Positions 36,104 through 45,873 of a stretch of DNA of 64,000 nucleotides are shown in pieces. The notes beneath the pieces were generated by a model. The model did no database searches and had not been told where the DNA came from. It saw only the letters and a program-made list of their open reading frames with translations. Source of the stretch: Nocardioides nematodiphilus (GTDB lineage Bacteria > Actinomycetota > Actinomycetes > Propionibacteriales > Nocardioidaceae); the NCBI RefSeq assembly GCF_020216525.1, contig NZ_JAIWOY010000005.1, positions 220,216 to 284,215 of the forward strand, in the 5' to 3' direction. A program made the position numbers and the translations under genes. Position 1 is the stretch's first letter. Each line of letters opens with the position of its first letter.

Positions 36104-36883
36104 ATGGCAAAGAGCATCGACGTCCAGGACCTGGACATCTTCTACGGCGACTTCAAGGCCGTCGAGGGCGTCAGCATGACGATCAAGGCGAAGTCCGTCA
36201 CCGCGTTCATCGGCCCCTCGGGCTGCGGCAAGTCGACCTTCCTGCGCTCCCTCAACCGGATGCACGAGGTGATCCCCGGCGCCCGTGTCGAGGGCAAGGT
36301 GATGGTCGACGGGATGTCGCTCTACGACCCCATCGTCGACCCGGTGGAGGTGCGTCGCCGGATCGGGATGGTCTTCCAGCGGCCGAACCCGTTCCCGACG
36401 ATGTCGATCTACGAGAACGTCCTCGCCGGCAACCGCCTCAACAACAAGCGGATGCCGAAGTCGGAGGCCGACGACGTCGTGGAGAAGTCGCTGCGCGGCG
36501 CGAACCTCTGGAACGAGGTCAAGGACCGCCTCGGCAAGCCCGGCATGGGCCTGTCCGGCGGCCAGCAGCAGCGCCTGTGCATCGCCCGCGCGATCGCCGT
36601 CGAGCCCGAGGTGCTGCTGATGGACGAGCCCTGCTCGGCCCTGGACCCGATCTCGACGGCCGCTGTCGAGGACCTGATCCACGACCTCAAGTCGAGCTAC
36701 ACGATCGTGATCGTCACCCACAACATGCAGCAGGCCGCGCGTGTCTCCGACGACACGGGCTTCTTCAACCTCAAGGCCGCCGGCAAGCCCGGCCACCTGG
36801 TCGAGTTCAACCCGACCAAGCAGATGTTCACCAACCCGGACAGCCCGGACACGGAGGCGTACATCTCCGGTCGCTTCGGCTGA
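36104..36883 (+). CDS. pstB: Phosphate import ATP-binding protein PstB (259 aa)
   Basis: Walker [10 protein letters not shown], signature LSGGQQQR, Walker [14 protein letters not shown] and switch [14 protein letters not shown], all as in PstB. The ATG at 36104 follows GGGAG. It is the last gene of pstSCAB. No phoU follows in this operon; the PhoU-like gene lies with pit at 37979. Confidence 0.95.
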   Translation: MAKSIDVQDLDIFYGDFKAVEGVSMTIKAKSVTAFIGPSGCGKSTFLRSLNRMHEVIPGARVEGKVMVDGMSLYDPIVDPVEVRRRIGMVFQRPNPFPTMSIYENVLAGNRLNNKRMPKSEADDVVEKSLRGANLWNEVKDRLGKPGMGLSGGQQQRLCIARAIAVEPEVLLMDEPCSALDPISTAAVEDLIHDLKSSYTIVIVTHNMQQAARVSDDTGFFNLKAAGKPGHLVEFNPTKQMFTNPDSPDTEAYISGRFG

Positions 36884-36890
36884 GCCGGCA

Positions 36891-36954
36891 CCCCGTACGA
36901 ACGACAGCGCCCCGCACGAGAGATCGTGCGGGGCGCTGTCGCGTTCGTACGGGG
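36891..36954. terminator. Long bidirectional hairpin between pstB and pit
   Basis: Inner 16-bp perfect stem (36904-36919 with 36924-36939, loop GAGA) extended by an outer 13-bp perfect stem (36891-36903 with 36942-36954) with a 2-nt bulge. The 29 paired bases occupy almost the whole gap between convergent pstB and pit, so it can stop transcription both ways. Confidence 0.88.
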
Positions 36955-36965
36955 TGGTGCGGGCC

Positions 36966-37982
36966 TCAGAGGCCGAAGGGGAGGCGGAGCAGCTCGTAGA
37001 CCAGCGCGGCGGCGAGGCCGGCGGCCGGGAAGGTCAGCACCCAGCCGGCGACGATGTTGCCGGCGACGCCCCAGCGGACCGCGTTGAAGCGCTGCGTGGC
37101 GCCCGCGCCCATGATCGCCGAGGTGATCGTGTGGGTGGTCGAGATGGGCGCGTGGAAGAGGTACGCGGTGCCGTACAGGACCGAGGCGCCGACGATCTCC
37201 GCGGAGAAGCCGCGGGCCGGGTCGAGCTGGATGATCTTGCGGCCCAGGGTGCGCATGACGCGCCAGCCGCCGGAGTAGGTGCCCAGCGAGATCGCCGAGG
37301 CCGCGGCGATGACGACCCACAGCGGCAGGTGGTCGCCGCGGTAGGTGGCGGGGTAGGCGACGGTGAGCGCCAGGAAGATGACGCCCATCGTCTTCTGCGC
37401 GTCCTGCAGGCCGTGGCCGAGCGCGAGCGCCGCAGCCGAGACGGTCTGCATCGCCCGGAAGCCGCGGTAGACCTTGTGCTGGTTGCGGCGGCGGAAGATC
37501 CACATGATCGACAGCATCACCAAGAAGGCGGCCGCGAAGCCGACCACCGGCGAGATCACCATCGGCAGCAGGACCTTGTCCACGATCGTCTGCCAGTGCA
37601 CCGAGGCGTACGAGCCGCCGGCGGCGAGGGCCGCGCCGACCAGCGCGCCGATCAGGGCGTGCGAGGAGGACGAGGGCAGGCCGAACCACCAGGTGATGAG
37701 GTTCCAGGTGATGGCTCCGACCAGTGCGGAGAGCACGATCACCAGCGCATGCTTGGCGTCGGCCGCATCGAGCGAGAGCGTGTCGGCGACCGTGTGCGCG
37801 ACCTCCTGGCCGAGCAGCGCGCCGACGAAGTTCATCACCGCGGCGAGGGTGAGGGCGACCTTCGGCGTCAGCGCCCGCGTCGAGACCGAGGTCGCGATCG
37901 CGTTGGCGGCGTCGTGGAAGCCGTTGGTGTAGTCGAAGGCGAGCGCGATCACGATGACCGCGATCAGGATCCCGAGAGTCAC
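36966..37982 (-). CDS. pit: Low-affinity inorganic phosphate transporter, PiT family (338 aa)
   Basis: Membrane phosphate permease with the duplicated PiT signature: FDYTNGFHDAANAIATS at the N-terminus and GLPSSSSHALIGALVG around residue 100, about ten helices in all. It imports metal-phosphate driven by protons. The GTG start overlaps the stop of the PhoU-like gene upstream by 4 nt, so the two form one operon under the PHO box at 38610-38631. Confidence 0.93.
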   Translation of the reverse strand: MTLGILIAVIVIALAFDYTNGFHDAANAIATSVSTRALTPKVALTLAAVMNFVGALLGQEVAHTVADTLSLDAADAKHALVIVLSALVGAITWNLITWWFGLPSSSSHALIGALVGAALAAGGSYASVHWQTIVDKVLLPMVISPVVGFAAAFLVMLSIMWIFRRRNQHKVYRGFRAMQTVSAAALALGHGLQDAQKTMGVIFLALTVAYPATYRGDHLPLWVVIAAASAISLGTYSGGWRVMRTLGRKIIQLDPARGFSAEIVGASVLYGTAYLFHAPISTTHTITSAIMGAGATQRFNAVRWGVAGNIVAGWVLTFPAAGLAAALVYELLRLPFGL

Positions 37983-38596
37983 GATTCCTTGACGGCGATC
38001 TGCTCGACGATGTTGGCGACCCGCTCGAAGCCGTCGATCGCCTCTTCGAGGGACTCGACGATGTCCTTCAGCTTGAGGACCTCCATCGCCTTGAACTCTC
38101 CGGAGAAGAGCTTGGCGAGGATGCGGCGGTGGTTCTTGTCGCCCTGGTTCTCGAGACGGTTGATCTCGATCCAGTACTCCTCGAGATCGCGCAGCGTCTG
38201 CAGCTTCGGCATCGCGGCGGCGGTCAGCTCGGCACAGCGCTGGAGGACCTGGACCTGGTCGCTGAGCTCGGGCGGCAGCACCTTGACCTCGTACACGAGG
38301 ATCTGGTCGACGACCTCGTCCATCGAGTCCATCACGTCGTCGAGGCCCGAGCCCAGCGCGTAGATGTCCTCGCGGTCGAACGGGGTGACGAACGTCGAGT
38401 TCACCAGGCGCACGATGGCGTGGGTGGTCTCGTCGGCGGCGTGCTCGGCCTCGCGCATGCGAGCGGCGACGGCGCTGTGGTCAGCCTCGTCGGCGAGCAT
38501 CTCGGCGAGCAGTGCGGCCCCGGTCACGAGGTGCTGGGCCGATTCCGTGAAGAGGTCGTAGAACGCGGTCTCGACCGGACGGATGCGCAAACGCAC
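37979..38596 (-). CDS. PhoU-like/DUF47 accessory protein of Pit (205 aa)
   Basis: An all-helical PhoU-fold protein (DUF47): FYDLFTESAQHLVTGAALL, TPFDREDIYALGSGLDDVMD and KLKDIVESLEEAIDGFERVAN are the family's metal-binding helices with E/DxxxD sets. It usually accompanies and modulates Pit transporters. GTG 38596 is supported by an AGGAG ribosome site six bases upstream. Confidence 0.9.
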   Translation of the reverse strand: MRLRIRPVETAFYDLFTESAQHLVTGAALLAEMLADEADHSAVAARMREAEHAADETTHAIVRLVNSTFVTPFDREDIYALGSGLDDVMDSMDEVVDQILVYEVKVLPPELSDQVQVLQRCAELTAAAMPKLQTLRDLEEYWIEINRLENQGDKNHRRILAKLFSGEFKAMEVLKLKDIVESLEEAIDGFERVANIVEQIAVKES

Positions 38597-38609
38597 GGCA
38601 ACTCCTGGC

Positions 38610-38631
38610 GTGGGGTGAACGAACGGTGAAC
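38610..38631 (-). promoter_or_regulatory. PHO box of the DUF47-pit operon (repressing position)
   Basis: Minus-strand direct repeats GTTCACCGTTC and GTTCACCCCAC, exactly 11 bp apart, lie only 14 bp before the start codon. A TACCAT -10 candidate (38637-38632) is immediately upstream, so the box covers the predicted transcription start. That position would let PhoP-P block transcription rather than activate it. Confidence 0.78.
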
Positions 38632-38730
38632 ATGGTAGGGGAGAGAGCGAGCGACAGCGCGAACGGCGAGGCACCAGCCGCTCCGACACCGGCCGGGTCG
38701 ACCGGACAGGCTCCGCACGCGGCTCGCTCG

Positions 38731-40902
38731 TCAGCCCTTCTTGCGCCGCGCGCGCTGGCGCGCGATCAGGGCCGCCTGCAGGTCCACCGTGCCGTCGTTG
38801 CGCGTCCACTCGCCGTCCGCGCCGAGGCTCCATGCCTTGGTGGTCGGGTCGAACGCCAGGTCGAGGATCCAGCCGATCTCGCCGACGAGCTCCGGCGTCG
38901 GCATCTCCACCAGCACCTCGACGCGGCGGTCGAGGTTGCGGTGCATCATGTCGGCCGACCCGATCCAGGCCCGCGCCTCGCCGCCGTTGTCGAACCAGAA
39001 CACCCGGGAGTGCTCCAGGAACCGGCCGAGCACCGAGCGGGCCTCGATCGTCTCCGACAGCCCCGGCACGCCGGGGCGCAGCGAGCAGATCCCGCGGACG
39101 AGCAGCTGCACCGGCACACCGGCCTGCGAGGCCAGGTAGAGCGCGTCGATGACGGCCTCGTCGACCAGCGAGTTGGCCTTCAGCCGGATACGGGCCGGTC
39201 GCCCGGCGCGGTGGTGCGCGATCTCGGCATGGATCTGCTCGATCAGCCCCGATCGCACGGTCGCCGGCGCGACCAGCACCCGCTCGTACTCCGGCGCCGT
39301 GCCCCAGCCCGAGAGGTTGTTGAACAGGTGGGCGACGTCCTCGCCGATCGCCTCGTTGGTCGTGATCAGGCCGAGGTCCTCGTAGATGCGGGAGGTCTTC
39401 GGGTTGTAGTTGCCCGTGCCGATGTGGGTGTAGCGCCGGATGCCGCCGCCGTAGTCGCCCTCGTCGCGCACCACCATGGCGAGCTTGCAGTGGGTCTTGA
39501 GGCCGATCAGGCCGTACACGACGTGGCAGCCGGCCTGCTCGAGCTTGCGCGCCCAGCGGATGTTGGCCTGCTCGTCGAAGCGGGCCTTGATCTCGACGAG
39601 CACCAGGACCTGCTTGCCGGCCTCGGCCGCGTCGATCAGCGCATCGATGATCGGGGAGTCGCCCGAGGTCCGGTAGAGGGTCTGCTTGATCGCGAGCACC
39701 CGCGGGTCGGCGGCGGCCTGCTCGATGAAGCGCTGCACGGAGGTCGAGAAGCTGTCGTACGGGTGGTGCAGCAGGACGTCGCCGCGGCGCGCGGCCTTGA
39801 ACACGTCGACCGGTGCCGCGGACTCGACCGGCGCGAGCTGGCGGTGCGTGGAGGGCACGAACGCGTCGTACTTGAGGTCCTCGCGGTTGATGTCGGCGAT
39901 GCCGTGCAGGCCGCGCAGGTCCAACGGGCCGGGGAGGCGGAAGACCTCCTGGTCGCTGATCCCGAGCTCGGAGACCAGCAGCTCCAGCACCGAAGTGGAG
40001 ATCGAGGACTCGACCTCGAGCCGGACCGGCGGGCCGAAGCGGCGGCGCAGCAGCTCCTTCTCCAGGGCGGCGAGAAGGTTCTCGGCGTCGTCCTCCTCGA
40101 CCTCCAGGTCCTCGTTGCGGGTCACGCGGAAGGCGTGCACCTCGAGGATGGTCATCCCCGGGAAGAGCTTGGAGAGCCGCTCGCGCATCACGTCCTCGAG
40201 CGGTACGAAGCGGTTGTCGCCCAGCGGGATGAAACGGGAGAAGATCTGCGGCACCTTGACCCGGGCGAAGTGCTCCTTGCCGGTGTGGGGGTCGCGGAGC
40301 ATGACCGCGAGGTTGAGGCTGAGGCCGGAGATGTAGGGGAACGGGTGCGCCGGGTCGACCGCCAGGGGAGTCAGGACCGGGAAGACGCGCTCCTTGAACA
40401 TCTTCTTGCACTGCTTGACCTCGGCGTCGGACAGCTCGTCCCAGTGCACCAGGTGGATGCCCTCGGCGGCCAGCTGCGGCATCAGGATCTTGCCGAAGAT
40501 GCGGGCGTGGCGCTCGGAGAGGTCGCGGGTGGTGCGCCAGATCAGCTCGAGCTGCTCACGCGGCATCAGCCCGGAGGCCGCCCGTACGGCGAGCCCGGCG
40601 GCGATCCGTCGCTTGAGGCCGGCGACGCGGACCATGAAGAACTCGTCCAGGTTGGAGGTGAAGATCGCCAGGAAGCGGACCCGCTCCAGCAGCGGCAGGC
40701 TCTCGTCCTCGGCCAGCTCGAGCACACGCTGGTTGAACTTCAGCCAGGACACCTCCCGGTCGAGGAACCGGTCGTCGTACTTCTCGACCTCGGCGAGCGC
40801 CTCGTGATCGGGCACGTAGACCGGGTCGAGGTCGTACTCCTTGTCCGCGATGGCCTCGAGCGTGGTCGTGTCGGGGCTCCGGTCGGCGCTCTCGATGGTC
40901 AT
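38731..40902 (-). CDS. ppk: Polyphosphate kinase 1 (723 aa)
   Basis: Makes polyphosphate from ATP. N-domain [20 protein letters not shown], then [34 protein letters not shown] and [18 protein letters not shown], which carries the autophosphorylated His region of PPK1. Length is normal. ATG 40902 is chosen because the family starts shortly before this point; in-frame sequence upstream reads as shadow coding. It neighbours pst and pit, so phosphate uptake and storage are clustered. Confidence 0.95.
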   Translation of the reverse strand: MTIESADRSPDTTTLEAIADKEYDLDPVYVPDHEALAEVEKYDDRFLDREVSWLKFNQRVLELAEDESLPLLERVRFLAIFTSNLDEFFMVRVAGLKRRIAAGLAVRAASGLMPREQLELIWRTTRDLSERHARIFGKILMPQLAAEGIHLVHWDELSDAEVKQCKKMFKERVFPVLTPLAVDPAHPFPYISGLSLNLAVMLRDPHTGKEHFARVKVPQIFSRFIPLGDNRFVPLEDVMRERLSKLFPGMTILEVHAFRVTRNEDLEVEEDDAENLLAALEKELLRRRFGPPVRLEVESSISTSVLELLVSELGISDQEVFRLPGPLDLRGLHGIADINREDLKYDAFVPSTHRQLAPVESAAPVDVFKAARRGDVLLHHPYDSFSTSVQRFIEQAAADPRVLAIKQTLYRTSGDSPIIDALIDAAEAGKQVLVLVEIKARFDEQANIRWARKLEQAGCHVVYGLIGLKTHCKLAMVVRDEGDYGGGIRRYTHIGTGNYNPKTSRIYEDLGLITTNEAIGEDVAHLFNNLSGWGTAPEYERVLVAPATVRSGLIEQIHAEIAHHRAGRPARIRLKANSLVDEAVIDALYLASQAGVPVQLLVRGICSLRPGVPGLSETIEARSVLGRFLEHSRVFWFDNGGEARAWIGSADMMHRNLDRRVEVLVEMPTPELVGEIGWILDLAFDPTTKAWSLGADGEWTRNDGTVDLQAALIARQRARRKKG

Positions 40903-40942
40903 GGCGCAAGTGTGGCACCTACCACGGGGTAAGTTCTGGGCC

Positions 40943-41962
40943 GTGAACCGTGATTCGCTGCGCTTCCGCGTCGAGAAGCTCGCCTTCGAGAAGCTGATGA
41001 ACCTGCGGCCCTCGTGGCAGCGCCGCCTCGCCGGCCGGCCGATCGTGCGCGACGGCCAGACGCTCGCCACCGAGACCCAGCTGATGCTGCGGCTCAATGA
41101 GCTCGCGCGCCTCGGCGACCCCTCGACCCTACCGCTCGACGAGGGCCGCGCGGCGCTGCTGCGCCAGGCGCTCATCGGGGGCGGCCAGCAGAAGCGCGGC
41201 TCCGCGCGCTCCCTGACGGTCGCGGGTCGCCCGGCCCGGCTCTACATCCCCAACGGCGCAGCCGCGATCGGCCCGCTGCTGGTCTTCTTCCACGGCGGCG
41301 GGTTCGTGTACGGCGATCTGCGGTCGCACGAGGCGTCGTGCCGCTACGTGGCCGACCGGGCCGGCGTACGGGTGCTGTCGGTCGACTACCGGCTCGCGCC
41401 CGAGGAGCCGTTCCCGGCGGCCTACGACGACGCGGTCGCGGCCTTCGACTGGGTGCACGAGCACGCCGAGGAGATCGGCGCGGACACGTCGCGGATCGGC
41501 GTCGCGGGTGACTCCGCCGGCGGCAACCTGGCCGCGGGCGTCGCGCTGGTCGCCCGCGAGAAGTGCGCCTTCCAGCTCCTGATCTACCCCGTCGTCGACA
41601 TGGACGCGCGCACGGAGTCGCGCACGATGTTCAACGAGGGCTTCTACCTGACCCAGAGCTTCCTGGACGTCGCGGAGAGCTCGTACATCCGCACGGGCAC
41701 CGACAAGCGCGACCCGCGGCTCTCACCGCTCTACGCGGAGGTCCCCGCCGGGGTCGCGCCCGCCTACGTCGTGACCGCGGGGTTCGACCCGCTGCGCGAC
41801 GAGGGCGAGGCGTACGCCCGCAAGCTCGAGGACGCCGGCGTGAAGGTGGAGCTGCGCCGCTTCCCCGACCAGATCCACGGGTTCTTCAACGTGATCGGCG
41901 CCGGCCGTACGTCCAAGGCGGCCGTCGACGTGATCGCCGACGCGCTCAAGGCCGGTCTGTAG
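40943..41962 (+). CDS. Alpha/beta hydrolase, hormone-sensitive-lipase (HSL) family esterase (339 aa)
   Basis: HSL-family motifs: oxyanion hole HGGGFVYGD, nucleophile GDSAGGN, acid in [13 protein letters not shown] and catalytic His in IHGFFNV. The N-terminal cap (about 85 residues) is Arg/Leu-rich. It would hydrolyse short-chain acyl esters in the cytoplasm. TAAGTT ends seven bases before the GTG at 40943, indicating a leaderless start. Only one base separates its stop from the convergent coiled-coil gene. Confidence 0.9.
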   Translation: MNRDSLRFRVEKLAFEKLMNLRPSWQRRLAGRPIVRDGQTLATETQLMLRLNELARLGDPSTLPLDEGRAALLRQALIGGGQQKRGSARSLTVAGRPARLYIPNGAAAIGPLLVFFHGGGFVYGDLRSHEASCRYVADRAGVRVLSVDYRLAPEEPFPAAYDDAVAAFDWVHEHAEEIGADTSRIGVAGDSAGGNLAAGVALVAREKCAFQLLIYPVVDMDARTESRTMFNEGFYLTQSFLDVAESSYIRTGTDKRDPRLSPLYAEVPAGVAPAYVVTAGFDPLRDEGEAYARKLEDAGVKVELRRFPDQIHGFFNVIGAGRTSKAAVDVIADALKAGL

Positions 41963-41963
41963 T

Positions 41964-44876
41964 TCAGACGCCGATCTCGGGGCGCCAGCGCGTCAGCTCG
42001 CGGGTGAACGCCTCGGCGTCGACCATCTTGGCGTCGATCGAGACCGCCTGGCCGCCGGCCTCGAGGTCGACCTTCCAGCGGCGGCTGCTCGGCTTGGCGT
42101 GCATCGTGACCGTGGTGGCGGTGTCGTAGAGGTCGAACCGGTACGTCCGGCTGCCCTTGCGCACGTCGAGGACGCCCTGGTCGCTGACCGTGACCTCGCC
42201 GGCGGTGAGCAGGCCGAGCTTCGACTCCGGGGTGAAGCTGCGGATGTCCTGGTCGGCGTCGGTCGCGGCCGGGATCTCGGCACGCCCGCCGGCGGTCGCC
42301 GACGGGTCGGCACCGGCCGGGAGCCTCCCGCCCGCGGCGTCCATCGCGCGGAGCACGTCGGGGGTGAGCTTGGGGATCTGGCCCGTCTGGGCGAGCTCCG
42401 CCGCCAGTGCCCACGCGCTCTTGGTCTGTGCGCGCTGGTCGGGCGCGGAGACCTCCTGCGCGGCGGCCGCGGGCGCCGGGGTGCCGACAGCGGGTGCGGC
42501 GGCGATCGCCAACTCGAGCGCGGCCAAGCTCCGCTTGGACCCCTTCTCCTTGATCGTCGTCACGACCTTGTCGCGCAGGTCGGCCAGCTCGCGGCCGAGC
42601 TCCGCGGCGCGACGCTCGGCGACGAGTCGCTCCTGCAGGGCGGCCTCGACCAGCTCGGTGTGGTGGCGGATCGAGGACTCGATGGCCTGGCGGTCGATGA
42701 CCAGCTGGTCGACCTTCGACTCGGCCTCGGCACGCAGCCGGGCCGACTCGGCCGCGGTCTCCTCGGCGGCGATCCGAGCGGCGTTGGCCTCCTCGACCCG
42801 CGCCCGGGACTCCTCGGCGGCGGTTGCCAGCGCGGCGAGCAGCTCGGTGGTGCGGGCCTCGGCGGCGGCCCGCTCGCTGGCCGACGTCTGGGCGTGCGCG
42901 TGGGCGGCGCCGGCAGCGTCCTCGGCCTCGCGACGGGCGATGGCGGCGGCCTCGGCGGCCCTCTCGGCGGCCGTACGGGCCTCGTGGGCTCCGGTCGCGA
43001 GGCCGGCGTGCTCGGCGGCCCTGGCATGGGCGGCCTCCGCCTCGGCGGCCCGCTCGGCGGCGCGGTCGTGCGCGGCCTGGGCCTCCGCTGCGGCAGACTC
43101 CGCACGCGTGATCGCCGCCAGCTCGGCCGCAGCGGCCTGGCCGGCGACGAGGGCCTGCTGGTGGGTGACGTTCTCGGCCTCGGTGCGACGGGCCTGTGCC
43201 TCCTCGGCGGCCTGCTCTGCGGCCAGTCGGGCGGTGTGCGCATCAGCGGCCAGTCGAGCGGCCTCGGCGGCCGCGGTCTCTGCCTCCGTACGGGCCAGGT
43301 GGGCGGCGTCGGCGCGCTCGGCGTGCTCGTGGGCGGTCAGATCGGCGGCCCGACGCGCGGTGTGCGCCTTCTCCGCCTCGTGCTCCGCGGCGGCGCGCAG
43401 GTCGTGGGCCGTGGCCGCGGCGCGTGCGTGCTCCTCGGCCGCCTCCTCGGCGGCCCGGCGGTGCTCGTGGGCCTCGACGGCGGCGGCCTCCGCGGCAGCG
43501 CGCTCGGCGTGCGCGGCCTCGACGGCGACGCGACCCTGCTCCTCCGACGCGACCCGCTCGGCCTGGGCCGCCTCGATCGCGGCGCGGCCCTCCTCCTCGA
43601 CGGTGAGCCGGGCCGCGTGCGCGGCCTCGACCTCGTCGGCCTTGGCCTGCGCGGCGTGCTCGGCGGCCGTACGGGCGTCGTGGGCCTCCGCGGCGAGCCG
43701 GGCGTGCTCGGCGGCGGTCTGGTGGGCCTCGGCGGCGCTGCGGGCGTGCTCGGCGGCAGCCTCGTCGGCCGCCTGGCGCGCCTCGTGGGTGGCGATGGCG
43801 GTCGCCTCGGCGGCGGTCTGCCGGTCGTGGGCCTCGGCCGCGATCCGGGCGTGCTCGGCGGCGGCGTGCTCGGCGGCGGCCCGCGCGTCGTGGGCCTCGA
43901 CGGCGGCCTGCTCGGCGGCGACCCGGTCGGCGTGGGCCTGCGTGGCCTCGTCGGCCTTGGCCTGGGCCGCCTCCTCGGCGCGTCGGCGGGCCTCATGGGT
44001 CTCGGTGACGCGCAGCGCAGCGACGCCGGCCGCGCGCTCGGCCTCGGCGCGGGCCTCGGCGTGCTCGGCGGCCTTGGCATCGGCGGCCTGTCGAGCAGCG
44101 GCGGCGATGGTGGCGGCCTGCTCGGCCTCCTGGCGTGCGGTGTGCGCCTGGCGTGCCTGGTCGGCCATCGAGGCCGAGACCCGCTCGGAGAACTCGCGGG
44201 CGCCGTGCGCAGCGGTCGCCTCGGCCGCCTTCGCCTCGGCGGCCTGCTCCGCGCTCGTACGGGCCTCGTGGGCCTCGGCGGCGAGCCGGGCATGCTCGGC
44301 GGCAGCCTGCTCGGCGATCTGACGGGCCTCGTGCGCGGCCGCGGCCTCCGAGGCGCGCAGCCGGGCGCTCTCCTCGGCCCGGGACCGGGCGTCGGCGATG
44401 TCGGCGGCCTGCTGCACCGCGTCGCGGTGGCGGCGCAGTGCCTCCTCGGCGAGCTTGGCCTGCTCGGCCGCGGCCTGCTCGGCCCGGACGCGCGCCTTGG
44501 CGTTGGCCTCGCCGGCCTCCTCGGCCGCGCGGCGCGACCTCTCCGCCTCGACGGCGGCCTCCTCGGCGGCCACGCGCGCCTGGTGGGCCGCGCTCGCCAT
44601 CGACGCGTGGTCCGCCGCGATCCGGTCGGCCTCCGCACGGGCGCGCGCGTGCTCGGCGCCGGCCTCCTCCGCGACGATCCGCTCGGCGGCCTGCTCGGCG
44701 GCGGCCTCCTCGGCCGACTTGCGCAGGCGGGCGTGACGCTCGGCCGCGGCGGCGTACTCGGCCGCGCGCTCGGCGAGCTGCTCAGCGGTCTCGATGGCGC
44801 CGGGGGCCGTACCGGGTGCGCCGTCGCCGCCGGCACGGCGGAACCACTTGCGGTCGGAGGAGTTCGCGTTGTCCAT
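41964..44876 (-). CDS. Giant Ala/Glu/His-rich coiled-coil protein with C-terminal PH-like domain (970 aa)
   Basis: Residues 35-790 are an almost uninterrupted helical repeat built from units such as AAAEHARLAAEAHEARTSAE, rich in Ala, Glu, Arg and His, with no membrane segment. A Pro/Ala linker leads to a last domain of about 80 residues (VTVSDQGVLDVRKGSRTYRF ... RWRPEIGV). That domain is homologous to the C-terminus of the membrane protein at 17589. A long cytoplasmic rod, such as a DivIVA- or filament-like scaffold, is a possibility but not shown. TAGGCT lies nine bases before the ATG. Confidence 0.72.
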   Translation of the reverse strand: MDNANSSDRKWFRRAGGDGAPGTAPGAIETAEQLAERAAEYAAAAERHARLRKSAEEAAAEQAAERIVAEEAGAEHARARAEADRIAADHASMASAAHQARVAAEEAAVEAERSRRAAEEAGEANAKARVRAEQAAAEQAKLAEEALRRHRDAVQQAADIADARSRAEESARLRASEAAAAHEARQIAEQAAAEHARLAAEAHEARTSAEQAAEAKAAEATAAHGAREFSERVSASMADQARQAHTARQEAEQAATIAAAARQAADAKAAEHAEARAEAERAAGVAALRVTETHEARRRAEEAAQAKADEATQAHADRVAAEQAAVEAHDARAAAEHAAAEHARIAAEAHDRQTAAEATAIATHEARQAADEAAAEHARSAAEAHQTAAEHARLAAEAHDARTAAEHAAQAKADEVEAAHAARLTVEEEGRAAIEAAQAERVASEEQGRVAVEAAHAERAAAEAAAVEAHEHRRAAEEAAEEHARAAATAHDLRAAAEHEAEKAHTARRAADLTAHEHAERADAAHLARTEAETAAAEAARLAADAHTARLAAEQAAEEAQARRTEAENVTHQQALVAGQAAAAELAAITRAESAAAEAQAAHDRAAERAAEAEAAHARAAEHAGLATGAHEARTAAERAAEAAAIARREAEDAAGAAHAHAQTSASERAAAEARTTELLAALATAAEESRARVEEANAARIAAEETAAESARLRAEAESKVDQLVIDRQAIESSIRHHTELVEAALQERLVAERRAAELGRELADLRDKVVTTIKEKGSKRSLAALELAIAAAPAVGTPAPAAAAQEVSAPDQRAQTKSAWALAAELAQTGQIPKLTPDVLRAMDAAGGRLPAGADPSATAGGRAEIPAATDADQDIRSFTPESKLGLLTAGEVTVSDQGVLDVRKGSRTYRFDLYDTATTVTMHAKPSSRRWKVDLEAGGQAVSIDAKMVDAEAFTRELTRWRPEIGV

Positions 44877-44952
44877 TTGCGCACCAGCCTATCGGCGTTC
44901 GCCGGACGTCATACGCACTCTGCGGCCGTTGGTCACGCCTCGCGACGTCCGG

Positions 44953-45315
44953 TCAGTAGACGATCGCCTGTACGCCTTCTGTGAGGATCTCCTCGGCGAA
45001 GACCGCCGCACCCTTGATGACGATGCCCGGGATGACGTCAGCCTCGGTGATACCGCGGCGGGCGGCGCACTGGCTGCACACCGTGACGGCGCCGTCGGCG
45101 AGCACGAGCCCGAGCAGATCGACCAGCGGCGTGGCCAACGGGAGGCTGAACTGCTGAGCGCGCCCGGGCACCCCGAACCAGGCGGCCTCGCCGGTCAGCC
45201 ACAGGCTCACCTCGGCCCCGGCAGCGACGGCCGCGGCCGCCACGGTGAACGCCTGGTTGCACCGCTCGGCGTCCTCGGTCCCGGCGGTGACCTTCACGAC
45301 GAGCTTCCTTCGCAT
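44953..45315 (-). CDS. DsrE-family protein (120 aa)
   Basis: A small alpha/beta protein of the DsrE/DsrF sulfur-relay fold: KLVVKVTAGTEDAERCNQAFTVA at the N-terminus and VTVCSQCAARRGIT, whose Cys pair could carry persulfide. It fits the sulfur-handling genes nearby. TAGGGT ends six bases before the ATG (leaderless), and the next gene diverges with the same arrangement. Confidence 0.85.
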   Translation of the reverse strand: MRRKLVVKVTAGTEDAERCNQAFTVAAAAVAAGAEVSLWLTGEAAWFGVPGRAQQFSLPLATPLVDLLGLVLADGAVTVCSQCAARRGITEADVIPGIVIKGAAVFAEEILTEGVQAIVY

Positions 45316-45352
45316 GGGGCCACCCTATGCGCGCGCGCTTAGACTGCGGCCC

Positions 45353-45868
45353 GTGCCTTTCCATCTGCCTGAGAACCTGCATCCCGACTGCGCCCCGATC
45401 GCCTGGCTGCTCGGCACCTGGCACGGCAACGGCCACGGTGACTACCCGACCATCGACGCGTTCGAGTACGAGCAGGAGCTGGTCTTCCAGCAGGACGGCC
45501 GCCCGTTCTTCGCCTACTCCGCGCACAGCTGGGTGATCGACCCGGAGACCAAGGAGCGGATCCGCCCTGCGGCGATGGAGACCGGCTTCATCCGCTCGAA
45601 GCTGATCGAGCCGGGCAAGGCCAAGCTCGAGATGACGCTGGCGCACAACATCGGGTACGCGGAGGTCTGGTTCGGCGAGGCCGCCGACGGCCGGGTCGAG
45701 TTCGCCACCCGAGGCGTCGGCCACACCGAGACCGCCAAGGACATGACCGCCGGTCATCGCCTGTACGGCAACGTGGAGGGCCAGCTGCTCTACGCCTACG
45801 ACATGAAGGCGATGGGCCAGGAGCTCCAGCCCCACCTCTGGGCGCAGCTCAACCGCGTTGAGGGCTGA
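45353..45868 (+). CDS. Nitrobindin-like haem protein (FABP-like, 171 aa)
   Basis: A ten-stranded beta-barrel of the nitrobindin (peroxynitrite isomerase) family, with the signature WLLGTWHGNGHGDYPTI near residue 18 and a C-terminal haem-ligand region. The M. tuberculosis counterpart is, to my knowledge, Rv0813c in a similar neighbourhood. It likely detoxifies peroxynitrite or senses NO. TAGACT ends seven bases before GTG 45353. Confidence 0.88.
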   Translation: MPFHLPENLHPDCAPIAWLLGTWHGNGHGDYPTIDAFEYEQELVFQQDGRPFFAYSAHSWVIDPETKERIRPAAMETGFIRSKLIEPGKAKLEMTLAHNIGYAEVWFGEAADGRVEFATRGVGHTETAKDMTAGHRLYGNVEGQLLYAYDMKAMGQELQPHLWAQLNRVEG

Positions 45869-45873
45869 GCCGG

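Noticed and set aside
40903..41175. N-terminal extension of ppk to 814 residues
   Set aside because: The added residues are unrelated to PPK1, which begins normally near ATG 40902, and they would overlap the divergent esterase gene.
42099..44984. Open frames of more than 700 residues on the plus strand opposite the coiled-coil gene
   Set aside because: Translations are low-complexity Gly/Leu/Arg or Ala/Ser-rich mirror images of the Ala/Glu codons on the real strand. They have no ribosome site or motif.
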